This document shows, piece after piece, positions 6,863-13,965 of a stretch of 20,141 nucleotides of DNA. Where the stretch lies: NCBI GenBank assembly GCA_020024855.1, contig JAHHTB010000013.1, positions 1 to 20,141 on the forward strand, read 5' to 3'. The stretch's first letter is position 1, and every line of letters starts with the position of its first letter. Source of the stretch: Fusobacterium sp. (GTDB lineage: Bacteria > Fusobacteriota > Fusobacteriia > Fusobacteriales > Fusobacteriaceae). The notes below the pieces were generated by a model. That model made no database searches. It saw nothing but the letters and a program-made list of their open reading frames with translations, and was not told the DNA's origin. A program made the translations under genes and the position numbers.

Positions 6863-7786
6863 TTAACAATCTATTCCAACCATTGCACCTTCTAAATTAT
6901 CACATTCAGAAACTATTACTTCATTCTTATTAAGAAGTTCCATTATGACAAGAATAATTGTAGTACCACTTATTACACTATCGGCTCTTTGAGGTTGAAG
7001 TCCCTGTATCTTTTTTCTCTCCTCAAGATTTACACTTAAATATTTTTTTAAGTTATTTTCTAAATCTTCCTTATTTATTATATAGCCATGAACTTTTTCA
7101 CTATTATATATTTCCATCTTTTCTTTTACACTTACATTTGTAGTAACAGTTCCAGCAACTCCAATCAATTTAAATTTATTTTCTCTAAAATTTTTTATTT
7201 CAGAAAGTCTTTCTCTTAAATCTTTTTTACATTCCTCTAGTCTTTCATAATTATCATTTTTAAAAAATGTTTCTGATTCTCTTATAGCTCCTACCTTAAA
7301 ACTTTTTAGATAGTTTATATTCTTTTTATCACCAAAAATAATCTCTGTACTTCCACCACCTATGTCAAAAAGAACTATATTCTCATCAAATTCTGTAATA
7401 GCCCCAGAAAAAGTAAGATTTGCTTCCTCTTCTCCAGAAATACATTTTACTCTTACCCCTGTTTCATCAAAAATTCTTTTTAAAAATATATCTCTATTTT
7501 TAGCTTCTCTAGTTGCTGATGTTGCAAAACCTATAAGCTCATCTGTACCACATTTCTTTGCTTTTTCCACATATTTTTTTATTACATTTATAACAGCTTC
7601 CATTCCCTCATTTTGTATACTGCTATCAGAATTTATATATTTTCCTAATTTTGTAATCTGTGTTTCTTTATATATTTTATTAGTTATTGTTATATCTCCA
7701 TCAACCTTTTTTATATCTGCTAAAAAAAGTCTACATGAATTTGTCCCTATATCAATTACACCCTTTTTTATTATTTCTTTTTTCAT
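6863..7786 (-). CDS. Ppx/GppA family exopolyphosphatase / pppGpp phosphohydrolase
   Basis: 307-residue protein of the ASKHA fold. It shows GVIDIGTNSCRL (phosphate-1 loop, 9-20), FATSATREAKNR (87-98, the conserved ATSA(T/V)R box), ISGEEEA with the likely catalytic Glu near residue 119-121, FDIGGGSTEI (140-149, phosphate-2) and GVAGTVTT near residue 209. Such short forms contain only the catalytic core, without the C-terminal HD-like domain of long PPX/GppA. They cleave terminal phosphate from polyphosphate or from pppGpp; sequence alone does not separate the two. Start ATG 7784-7786 is preceded by AAGGA. It is the first gene of a two-gene unit with the acylphosphatase, and a promoter is visible about 30-50 bases upstream. 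Confidence 0.92.
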   Translation of the reverse strand: MKKEIIKKGVIDIGTNSCRLFLADIKKVDGDITITNKIYKETQITKLGKYINSDSSIQNEGMEAVINVIKKYVEKAKKCGTDELIGFATSATREAKNRDIFLKRIFDETGVRVKCISGEEEANLTFSGAITEFDENIVLFDIGGGSTEIIFGDKKNINYLKSFKVGAIRESETFFKNDNYERLEECKKDLRERLSEIKNFRENKFKLIGVAGTVTTNVSVKEKMEIYNSEKVHGYIINKEDLENNLKKYLSVNLEERKKIQGLQPQRADSVISGTTIILVIMELLNKNEVIVSECDNLEGAMVGIDC

Positions 7787-7809
7787 ATTTTTTCCTTCTC
7801 TTTCTTAAA

Positions 7810-7837
7810 AATATAGATAAATATTGTTTTTTATCAA
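7810..7837 (-). promoter_or_regulatory. Probable promoter of the Ppx/GppA - acylphosphatase unit
   Basis: On the minus strand, TTGATA (7832-7837) and TATATT (7810-7815), each matching five of six consensus bases, with a 16-base spacer. Initiation would be about 15-20 bases upstream of the start codon, giving a short leader. Confidence 0.6.
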
Positions 7838-7936
7838 CATTTTTCTATTTTTTCCCATCTAATACAAATAAATGGCTATCATAGTTTTCTTTTATTGTAT
7901 TATACTATAAAAAGTATAGAAACTTAATGAAATTTA

Positions 7937-7945
7937 TGATATCAT
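7937..7945 (+). promoter_or_regulatory. Probable extended -10 promoter of htpX
   Basis: TGATATCAT contains an extended -10 (TG, one base, then TATCAT, five of six consensus positions) 57 bases before the htpX start. No clear -35 lies 16-18 bases upstream, which is acceptable for an extended -10. The same TGATATCAT string recurs ahead of the HAD phosphatase gene. An inverted repeat TATACT/AGTATA (7901-7906 and 7913-7918) lies just upstream and could be an operator or simply AT-rich sequence. Confidence 0.45.
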
Positions 7946-8002
7946 TTTTGAGACAAACTATATTTTTACAATAATTAAGTTATTTTAGGAGGAAATTTAA
8001 TA

Positions 8003-8842
8003 ATGAGTAATTTTAAAACATTTCTACTTATGGGAGTCATCACATTTATTTTAATGTTTATTGGACAACTTTTAGGTGGAACAAACGGAGTATATATTGC
8101 CTTAATTTTTGCTGGTTTTACAAATTTTATCTCTTATTGGTATAGTGATAAAATAGTTTTAAGTATGTATAATGCAAAACCTGTAAATGAAAATTCTGAT
8201 GTGTATAGGATTGTAAAAAATCTTACAGAAAGAGCAAGTCTTCCAATGCCAAAAGTATATATTATAAATGAAAGTCAACCAAATGCTTTTGCCACAGGAA
8301 GAAATCCAAATAATGCTGCTGTTGCAGTTACAACAGGACTTCTTAATATCCTAGATGACAATGAACTTGCTGGAGTAATCGGACATGAACTTGGACATGT
8401 AAAACACAGAGATATTTTAATTGGTACTGTTGCTGCAACTCTTGCTGCTAGTATTGCCTTTCTTTCAAACATGGCAAAGTGGGCTGCTATCTTTGGTGGA
8501 AATAGAGATAGAGACGATGAGGGAGGAAGTCCTTTAGCTCTTATTGGAGTAGCTATTTTTGCCCCTATTGCTGCTATGCTTGTTCAAATGTGTATCTCAA
8601 GAACTAGAGAATATAAGGCTGATGCTTTTGGTGGACAAATTTGTGGAAACCCAATGTATCTTGCAAATGCTCTTAGAAAATTAGAGCAAGGAGTTAAATA
8701 TAATTCTATGGACGTAAATCCTGCCACAGAAAATATGTTTATTATAAGCCCACTTTATGGGGATAAACTTGCTTCACTTTTTAGCACTCACCCATCAACA
8801 AAAGATAGAATAGCAAAGCTTGAGGCTATGGCTAGAAGATAA
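8003..8842 (+). CDS. htpX: Membrane zinc metalloprotease HtpX
   Basis: 279-residue M48-family protease of the cytoplasmic membrane that degrades misfolded or damaged membrane proteins. It has the HExxH zinc site in GVIGHELGHVKHRD (His128, Glu129, His132) and the third zinc ligand Glu203 in SRTREYKADAFG. There are two hydrophobic segments at the N-terminus (about 7-20 and 28-46) and two more between the zinc sites (about 137-160 and 178-198), as in bacterial HtpX. The C-terminal FSTHPSTKDRIAKLE is the typical family ending. A strong AGGAGG precedes the ATG. The next gene follows after 28 bases, so both are likely co-transcribed. No chaperone operator of the CIRCE type was seen upstream. Confidence 0.96.
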   Translation: MSNFKTFLLMGVITFILMFIGQLLGGTNGVYIALIFAGFTNFISYWYSDKIVLSMYNAKPVNENSDVYRIVKNLTERASLPMPKVYIINESQPNAFATGRNPNNAAVAVTTGLLNILDDNELAGVIGHELGHVKHRDILIGTVAATLAASIAFLSNMAKWAAIFGGNRDRDDEGGSPLALIGVAIFAPIAAMLVQMCISRTREYKADAFGGQICGNPMYLANALRKLEQGVKYNSMDVNPATENMFIISPLYGDKLASLFSTHPSTKDRIAKLEAMARR

Positions 8843-8870
8843 TAAAGATATAGAATATTAGGAGGAAGTT

Positions 8871-9671
8871 ATGAGAAAGAAATGGGGACCTTTTATTGGA
8901 GGTATTCTTATTGGTTTAGTAATTATGGCAATGAATTATAAATATGTGGTAGATGATGATAAATTAGTTTATAAAGATAATCTAGTTTATGAGACTGGTG
9001 TAGATAAACCTTTCACTGGAACATCTGAATCATACTACACAGATTCAAAACAATTAAAATTTACATCTAAGTACAAAAAAGGAAAACTTCATGGAAAAAC
9101 AATAGAGTATTATGAAAATGGAAAACCAAGTGAAGTTGTAATTTATAAAGATGATGTACCAAATGGAAAAGCTATTTATTACTATCCAAATGGAGAAACT
9201 AAAATAAAGGCTAATTATAAAGATGGTATGCTTAATGGAAGTTATACTTACTATTCTGAAGATGGAGAAACTTTAGAAAAAAGTAAATATGAAAATGGTA
9301 TAAGAACAGGAAAGGGAGAATCTCGTTATGAAAGTGGTGCTGTAAGTTATGTGTGGGACATTAAAAAAGGAAATGGAGTTATTACTAGCTTCTTTGAAAA
9401 TGGAACTATTTCTGAAATTATCCCTTATAAAAATTATAAGATTGATGGAAAATATATGTCTTTCCATGAAAATGGAACTCTTATTCAAAGCACAATCTAT
9501 ACAGATGGATTAAAAAATGGAGTAGATGAACTATATTATGAAAATGGGAACCTTCGTGAAAAATGCTCTTATAAAAATGACAAGCTAGAGGGTATATTTG
9601 AGGCATACAATGAAGATGGAACTCTTTACCTAAGAACTGTTTATAAAAATGGAGTAATAATAAGCAAATAA
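8871..9671 (+). CDS. Membrane-anchored MORN-repeat (YwqK-type) protein
   Basis: 266 residues. One hydrophobic segment near the N-terminus (about 8-22, after MRKKWGP) acts as an anchor or uncleaved signal. The rest is made of about nine tandem repeats of 22-24 residues. Their consensus is roughly G-x3-x-YYENG-x6-x-YK-x-G-x2-x-G, for example IEYYENGKPSEVVIYKDD and ELYYENGNLREKCSYKND. This is the MORN variant repeat seen in proteins that databases label 'toxin-antitoxin YwqK family antitoxin', a label with weak functional support. Fusobacterial genomes are known to carry many such proteins. The likely location is the cell surface or periplasm, and the function is unknown. It shares a transcript with htpX (28-base gap, AGGAGG ribosome binding site) and is followed by a terminator. 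Confidence 0.85.
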   Translation: MRKKWGPFIGGILIGLVIMAMNYKYVVDDDKLVYKDNLVYETGVDKPFTGTSESYYTDSKQLKFTSKYKKGKLHGKTIEYYENGKPSEVVIYKDDVPNGKAIYYYPNGETKIKANYKDGMLNGSYTYYSEDGETLEKSKYENGIRTGKGESRYESGAVSYVWDIKKGNGVITSFFENGTISEIIPYKNYKIDGKYMSFHENGTLIQSTIYTDGLKNGVDELYYENGNLREKCSYKNDKLEGIFEAYNEDGTLYLRTVYKNGVIISK

Positions 9672-9678
9672 TCTTTTA

Positions 9679-9729
9679 GGGCTGTTGCAAATTGATGGTT
9701 TTATATCATTGATTTCAAAGCCCTTTTTT
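9679..9729 (+). terminator. Terminator after the MORN gene, with insertion-sequence-end-like stem
   Basis: GGGCT (9679-9683) pairs with AGCCC (9719-9723), an inner TTG pairs with CAA, and a further 10-bp stem with three G-U pairs (9689-9698 with 9706-9715) closes the loop; six T follow (9724-9729). It fits a factor-independent terminator. The left arm GGGCTGTTGCAAAT also resembles the terminal inverted repeats of some insertion-sequence families, so the whole 45-base hairpin could be a tiny non-autonomous element now used as a terminator. Confidence 0.75.
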
Positions 9730-9744
9730 ATTTTTTGTATCAAT

Positions 9745-9774
9745 TTGACTATTTAAATATTTAGATGTTAAAAT
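9745..9774 (+). promoter_or_regulatory. Probable promoter of the ABC transporter pair
   Basis: TTGACT (9745-9750) and TAAAAT (9769-9774), each matching five of six consensus bases, with an 18-base spacer. Transcription would start near 9781, about 25 bases ahead of the permease start codon. Confidence 0.6.
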
Positions 9775-9803
9775 AAAATTGCAAATTTAAAACTTAAAAG
9801 AAA

Positions 9804-10595
9804 GTGGTGAAAAATTCATATTCAATGAAAAATTTTATAAAAAAATATCTCTTTATTTTTATCATAATACTATTATGGATAATGGGCTCACATTTTTCTT
9901 GGTGGAGTAGTTATATTATTCCCGAGCCAAAAAAAGTTTTGCTTACAGCTATAAAACTTTTAAAAAATGGAGAACTTTTTAAGCACTTAGCAATAAGTGT
10001 AATAAGAATATTTTTAGGTTTTATAATAAGTGTTTTAATTGGAATTCCTAGTGCTATTATCTTTACTATATTTCCAAAAATATATAACTATTTTAAAGTT
10101 ATTTTAGATTTTATAAAACATATTCCACCCTTTGCACTTATTCCTATGATTATTTTATGGCTTGGAATTGGAGAGGTTTCAAAAATCTTGATAATTGTTT
10201 TAGCTTCTTTTTTCCCTATTTTTATCAACACCTTTAAAGGTATCATTAGCTGTGATAAAAAACTTATAGAAGTTGGACAGGTTTTTAATTTTAATAAGCT
10301 AGAGATTTTTAAAAAGATTGTTCTTCCATCTTCTATTCCAGATATTCTAATAGGATTAAAATTAGGAATTGGATATAGCTGGAGAGCTATTATAGGAGCT
10401 GAAATGATTGCTGCCTCATCTGGTATTGGTTATCTAATATTAGATGGACAACAGATGTCTAGGTCAGATGTTATTGTCGTTGGTATCTTTTCAATAGGAA
10501 TATTTGGTGTCTTTATGGACTATCTTTGTTCAAAAATTATAGAAAAATATATGAAAAAAAGAGGAGTGTTTTATGAACAGCAAATTTATAATTAA
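9804..10595 (+). CDS. ABC transporter permease, SsuC/TauC/nitrate type
   Basis: 263-residue membrane permease of the BPD_transp_1 class. About six hydrophobic helices are visible, the first near residues 15-30. The stretch WWSSYIIPEPKKVLLTAIKLL followed by LAISVIRIFLGFIISVLIGIPSAI is typical of permeases importing sulfonates, taurine, nitrate or thiamine precursors. The cytoplasmic coupling region reads VGQVFNFNKLEIFKKIVLPSSIPDILIGLKLGIGYSWRAIIGAEM. The start is uncertain: GTG 9804, GTG 9807 or ATG 9825 are all in frame and none has a strong ribosome binding site. The 3' end overlaps the ATPase gene by 23 bases. No substrate-binding protein gene lies beside the pair, so the substrate cannot be named. 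Confidence 0.88.
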   Translation: MVKNSYSMKNFIKKYLFIFIIILLWIMGSHFSWWSSYIIPEPKKVLLTAIKLLKNGELFKHLAISVIRIFLGFIISVLIGIPSAIIFTIFPKIYNYFKVILDFIKHIPPFALIPMIILWLGIGEVSKILIIVLASFFPIFINTFKGIISCDKKLIEVGQVFNFNKLEIFKKIVLPSSIPDILIGLKLGIGYSWRAIIGAEMIAASSGIGYLILDGQQMSRSDVIVVGIFSIGIFGVFMDYLCSKIIEKYMKKRGVFYEQQIYN

Positions 10596-11298
10596 AGATG
10601 TATCTAAATCTTTTTTTCAAAAAGAGGATTACAGCCATAAAGAAATTTTAAAAATTATTAATCTTGAAATTTCAAGTAAGGAGATAACAATTATTTTAGG
10701 AAAAAGTGGTTGTGGTAAAACTACTTTTTTAAGAATACTTGCTGGACTTGAAGATGTGAATAGTGGAAGTATAAAATTTGTAAATACTCATGGAACTGAA
10801 AAAATAGCAAAGATAGGAATGGTTTTTCAAGAGCCTAGACTTATGCCTTGGCTTAATGTAGAGGAAAATATAAAAATCCATGAAGAAGAACATAAGATTG
10901 ATGTTAGTAATATTTTATCCCTTGTTTCTTTAAATGATATAAAAAAACTTTATCCATCTGAACTATCAGGAGGTATGGCAAGTAGGGTAGCTATCGGAAG
11001 AGCTATTGCATACGATCCTGACATTCTCTTAATGGACGAACCTTTTGCTTCTCTTGATTACTTCACTAGAATGCAACTCCAAAAAGAAATAATAAAAATT
11101 CACAATGAAACTAAAAAGGGGATTGTTTTTGTAACTCACAATATAGATGAGGCTCTTCTTCTTGGGGAAAAAATCATAGTCTTTAATGATGGAGTTTATA
11201 GTGAATTTAACATTAATCAAAGTTACCCAAGAGATTTAAATAATAGTGATATTATTTTTCTAAAAAAACAAATTTTAGGTAAAATTTTAAAAATATAA
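10573..11298 (+). CDS. ABC transporter ATP-binding protein, SsuB/TauB type
   Basis: 241-residue ATPase that would power the preceding permease. All motifs are present: Walker A GKSGCGKTT (43-51), Q-loop VFQEPRLMPWLNVEENI (84-100), signature LSGGMASRVAIGRA (131-144), Walker B ILLMDE (151-156), D-loop ASLD and the switch histidine in FVTHNIDEALLL. The PRLMPWLNV segment after the Q-loop is characteristic of the nitrate/sulfonate/taurine subfamily. The signature has Met in place of the common Gln (LSGGM), a variant also found in that group. GAGGAG stands seven bases before the ATG inside the permease 3' end. No hairpin terminator follows; only an AT-rich gap precedes the next promoter. Confidence 0.94.
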   Translation: MNSKFIIKDVSKSFFQKEDYSHKEILKIINLEISSKEITIILGKSGCGKTTFLRILAGLEDVNSGSIKFVNTHGTEKIAKIGMVFQEPRLMPWLNVEENIKIHEEEHKIDVSNILSLVSLNDIKKLYPSELSGGMASRVAIGRAIAYDPDILLMDEPFASLDYFTRMQLQKEIIKIHNETKKGIVFVTHNIDEALLLGEKIIVFNDGVYSEFNINQSYPRDLNNSDIIFLKKQILGKILKI

Positions 11299-11315
11299 TT
11301 TTTTATAATAACAGC

Positions 11316-11344
11316 TTGATATTTTAATTTTAATATGATATCAT
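11316..11344 (+). promoter_or_regulatory. Promoter of the HAD phosphatase gene
   Basis: TTGATA (11316-11321), a 17-base spacer ending in TGA, and TATCAT (11339-11344) form a near-consensus promoter with an extended -10. A potential upstream ATG at 11343 lies inside the -10, which rules it out as the gene start. Confidence 0.7.
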
Positions 11345-11381
11345 GCTTCTTAATAATTTGATGTTTAAAGGAGGAATAGTC

Positions 11382-12098
11382 ATGATTGGTGCATTTTTTG
11401 ATATTGACGGAACTATTTGTAGAAATTCTCTTTTAATTGAGCATTTCAAAAAAATGATAAAATATGAGCTTATTGATTCATTAGAATATGATGAAAAAAT
11501 AAGAGATACATATATGCTTTGGGCTGAAAGAGTTGGAAATTATGATGGGTACCTTTTAAAACTTACAGAAACTTATGTTAATGCTATGACAGGGATTTCT
11601 GAAAAAGATAATGATTTTGTCTCTGATCAGGTTATGAAACTAAAAGGAAATAGAGTCTATAAATATACAAGAGATCAAATAAAATGGCATAAAGAACAAG
11701 GACATAAAGTTATATTTATTTCTGGAAGTCCTGACTTTTTAGTAAAAAGAATGGCTGAAAAATGGGGAGCAGATGATTATAAAGGTTCTACATACCATAT
11801 AGAAGATGGAAAATTTTCTGGAAAAATTAGTCCAATGTGGGATTCTAAAAATAAAATCAAAAGTCTTAATTATTTTTGTGAAAAATATAATATTGATTTA
11901 GAAAAAAGTTTTGCTTATGGAGATACTAGTGGGGATTATAGTATGCTTAAATCAGTAGGAAATCCTATCACTATAAATCCATCAAAAGAATTTTTAGATA
12001 AATTAAGATCTGATAAAGAGATTTATAATAAAGTTCAGGTTATAGTAGAAAGAAAAGATGTAATTTATAAAATTAATTTAGATGTTAAAGATTTATAA
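11382..12098 (+). CDS. HAD-IB family phosphatase (SerB-like)
   Basis: 238-residue haloacid-dehalogenase hydrolase. Motif I is FFDIDGTIC, with nucleophile Asp7 and general acid Asp9. Motif II is FISGSPDFL (Ser114), followed by a lysine in SKNKIK (about 156-158). Motif IV is FAYGDTSGDYSML (180-185 GDTSGD) for Mg2+ binding. The helical cap between motifs I and II (about residues 15-100) is of the HAD-IB type, as in phosphoserine phosphatase and related small-molecule phosphatases; the substrate is not evident. The ATG at 11382 has AGGAGG seven bases upstream; the longer reading frame from 11343 begins inside the promoter and is rejected. It stands as a single-gene unit between its own promoter and terminator. 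Confidence 0.88.
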   Translation: MIGAFFDIDGTICRNSLLIEHFKKMIKYELIDSLEYDEKIRDTYMLWAERVGNYDGYLLKLTETYVNAMTGISEKDNDFVSDQVMKLKGNRVYKYTRDQIKWHKEQGHKVIFISGSPDFLVKRMAEKWGADDYKGSTYHIEDGKFSGKISPMWDSKNKIKSLNYFCEKYNIDLEKSFAYGDTSGDYSMLKSVGNPITINPSKEFLDKLRSDKEIYNKVQVIVERKDVIYKINLDVKDL

Positions 12099-12107
12099 TT
12101 TAAAGAG

Positions 12108-12141
12108 AAAGAGGACTAACTTGTGCTAGTTCTCTTTTTTT
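12108..12141 (+). terminator. Rho-independent terminator after the HAD gene
   Basis: AAAGAGGACTA (12108-12118) pairs with TAGTTCTCTTT (12127-12137) over 11 positions with one G-U pair and an 8-base loop, followed by a T-run to 12141. Confidence 0.85.
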
Positions 12142-12161
12142 AATTTAAATTTAAATATTTA

Positions 12162-12170
12162 TGCTATAAT
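12162..12170 (+). promoter_or_regulatory. Extended -10 promoter of the NUDIX gene
   Basis: TGCTATAAT has a perfect TATAAT (12165-12170) with a TG one base upstream. The -35 region is AT-only without a clear match. The NUDIX start is about 33 bases downstream of the -10. Confidence 0.6.
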
Positions 12171-12202
12171 ATTTATACAAAATTTTTAAGGAGATGAATT
12201 GA

Positions 12203-12706
12203 TTGATGGAAGAATTTAAATTTTTAAAACCTAAAAAAATGTTGCACCCTAAAAATGGAATGACTTTAGAATACCTAGATAAACAAAGTGCTATTGCTGC
12301 CCTTATCGTATCTAGTGATGGAAAAAAAGGTTATTTTGTAAAACAATTTAGACCGGGAATTATGGGAGAATGTCTTGAAGTGGTTGCTGGACTTATTGAT
12401 CCAGGAGAAGTACCTATTGATACCCTTTATAGAGAGGTAGCTGAGGAGGCTGGTTATTACAAAGATGATTATGATATTATCTACACAGAAAAAGAACCTC
12501 TTGCTATATCTCCTGGGTACACTGCTGAAAGATTAAGTTGCTATATTGTTAAATTAAAAAATGAAAATATAGAGCAAAAAGAACTAAATCTTGATGAGGG
12601 AGAAGATTTAGTTGGAAAGTGGTATGACTTAGATGAAGTCCTAAAACTTTCTTGTGATTTTAAAACTCATTTTTTAATTCATATATTTGAGCTTTTACAA
12701 AAATAA
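12203..12706 (+). CDS. NUDIX hydrolase, ADP-ribose pyrophosphatase type
   Basis: 167-residue NUDIX enzyme. The NUDIX box (G x5 E x7 R E U x E E x G U) is perfect at residues 63-85, from GLIDPGE to REVAEEAGY. The preceding KGYFVKQFRPGIMGECLEVVAG and the later PLAISPGYTAERLSCYIVKL are as in ADP-ribose pyrophosphatases (NudF/YqkG), which split ADP-ribose into AMP and ribose 5-phosphate. Other nucleoside diphosphate-sugar substrates remain possible. Start: TTG 12203 is nine bases after AAGGAG (12188-12193); ATG 12206, the next codon, is equally plausible. The CcdA-TlpA gene follows after 30 bases without a terminator, so the two may share a transcript. Confidence 0.9.
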   Translation: MMEEFKFLKPKKMLHPKNGMTLEYLDKQSAIAALIVSSDGKKGYFVKQFRPGIMGECLEVVAGLIDPGEVPIDTLYREVAEEAGYYKDDYDIIYTEKEPLAISPGYTAERLSCYIVKLKNENIEQKELNLDEGEDLVGKWYDLDEVLKLSCDFKTHFLIHIFELLQK

Positions 12707-12736
12707 AATTTATAATATTAATTTAAGGAGTAATTT

Positions 12737-13930
12737 GTGATTGATAATTTGATAATAGTAGAGAATATAAATTTCTTTTTAGTTTTTCTAGGTGGTATTT
12801 TATCTTTCTTTTCACCTTGTATAATCCCTCTACTTCCTGTATATATAAGTTATCTTGCAGGAACAGAAAAAGATGGAGTTATTAACAGAAAAAAACTTTT
12901 AATTAACACTTTATTTTTTATGCTTGGAATTTCTCTTTCCTTTTTTATTTTAGGTTTTTCTTTTACTATCTTAGGTAATTTTTTTACTAGATACAAAGAT
13001 ATTTTTATAAAAATAGGTGGGGTTTTCATTATACTTTTGGGTTTATTCCAACTTGAAATTATTAAAATTCCATTTTTTCAATTAGAGAAAAGAATTAATT
13101 TACAACCTAAAAATATGAATTTCTTTACAGCTTTTTTAACAGGATTTGCTTTTAGTTTTGGTTGGACTCCATGTATTGGACCTATTTTATCATCAGTTTT
13201 AATTTTAGCAGCCACAACTAAATCAAATCTATTATCTTTTACTTTAATAGGAATTTATTCTTTAGGATTTTTAATTCCATTCTTACTTCTTGGAATTTTT
13301 ACCAATGAAATCTTAAAATTTTTAAAAAGCAAGCAAAATTTATTAAAATATACCGTAAAAATTGGTGGAGTAATTCTTATTATCATGGGAACTATTTTAT
13401 TAAGTGGAATAATGAATTTTGATAATTTTACTTCTTCTGAAAATAGAACTTCTGTTGCAAATAGTTCTTCTGCTGGACAAGAAATCAAAGCTTTTGATTT
13501 TGAATTAAAAGACCAATATGGAAAAATTCATAAACTTTCTGACTACAGAGGAAAAGTTGTCTTTCTTAATTTCTGGGCAACATGGTGTCCACCTTGTAAA
13601 ATGGAAATGCCTCATATAGAAAAATTATATTCAGAATATAATTTTAATAAAGATGATGTGGTTATTTTAGGAGTTGCTAATCCAAGAACAGATAAAAATC
13701 CTTACACTAAGGAAAAAGATGAAAATGGGATAAAAGAATTTTTAAAAGAAAACAATTATACTTTCCCTACTTTATTTGATTCTACTGGAGAAGTTTTTTA
13801 TAATTATTATATAAATGCTTTTCCTACTACTTTTATGATAAACAAAGAGGGAAATATTTTTGGATATATCCCAGGAGCTTTAGATAAAGAAAGCATGATA
13901 AAAATTATTGAGATGACAAAAGAAAAATAA
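12737..13930 (+). CDS. CcdA-TlpA fusion: membrane thiol-reductant conduit with extracytoplasmic thioredoxin domain
   Basis: 397 residues joining two functions. Residues about 1-225 are a CcdA/DsbD-like membrane domain with six hydrophobic helices and the paired cysteines in FFSPCIIPLLP (Cys28) and FGWTPCIGPI (Cys146). These pass electrons from cytoplasmic thioredoxin across the membrane. After a Ser/Asn-rich linker (about 228-246) comes a TlpA-like thioredoxin domain with FLNFWATWCPPCKMEMP (CPPC 284-287) and a cis-proline in NAFPTTFMI near residue 365. The fused protein would reduce disulfides or methionine sulfoxide reductase partners outside the cytoplasm; no such partner gene is adjacent. 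The GTG start at 12737 is fixed by AAGGAG six bases upstream. It ends at a strong terminator shared with alr. Confidence 0.93.
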   Translation: MIDNLIIVENINFFLVFLGGILSFFSPCIIPLLPVYISYLAGTEKDGVINRKKLLINTLFFMLGISLSFFILGFSFTILGNFFTRYKDIFIKIGGVFIILLGLFQLEIIKIPFFQLEKRINLQPKNMNFFTAFLTGFAFSFGWTPCIGPILSSVLILAATTKSNLLSFTLIGIYSLGFLIPFLLLGIFTNEILKFLKSKQNLLKYTVKIGGVILIIMGTILLSGIMNFDNFTSSENRTSVANSSSAGQEIKAFDFELKDQYGKIHKLSDYRGKVVFLNFWATWCPPCKMEMPHIEKLYSEYNFNKDDVVILGVANPRTDKNPYTKEKDENGIKEFLKENNYTFPTLFDSTGEVFYNYYINAFPTTFMINKEGNIFGYIPGALDKESMIKIIEMTKEK

Positions 13931-13940
13931 AAAGAATTTT

Positions 13941-13965
13941 AAAAAGGGACGCCGCGTCCCTTTTT
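13941..13965. terminator. Bidirectional terminator between the CcdA-TlpA gene and alr
   Basis: A5-GGGACG (13941-13951), loop CCG, CGTCCC-T5 (13955-13965) forms a GC-rich hairpin that works on both strands. The convergent alr stop codon (13964-13966) lies within the plus-strand U-tract, so the hairpin starts directly after translation of alr ends. Confidence 0.92.

Noticed and set aside
6849..6869. TTG start seven codons upstream for the acylphosphatase
   Set aside because: It overlaps the preceding gene's stop and the gene's own ribosome binding site; family proteins start at the following ATG.
7362..7808. 148-codon plus-strand open frame opposite the Ppx/GppA gene
   Set aside because: Antisense to a clear Ppx/GppA gene, composition typical of a reverse-strand shadow, no ribosome binding site.
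7901..7918. TATACT/AGTATA inverted repeat between the gppA-type gene and htpX as a terminator
   Set aside because: Short, AT-only, no U-tract, located in a divergent promoter region where no transcript should end.
8871..9671. MORN-repeat protein as part of a toxin-antitoxin system
   Set aside because: No toxin-like gene is nearby; the partner is htpX, and the label comes only from family naming.
11343..11381. Upstream ATG start for the HAD phosphatase
   Set aside because: The ATG lies inside the -10 of the promoter; the ATG at 11382 has an ideal AGGAGG.
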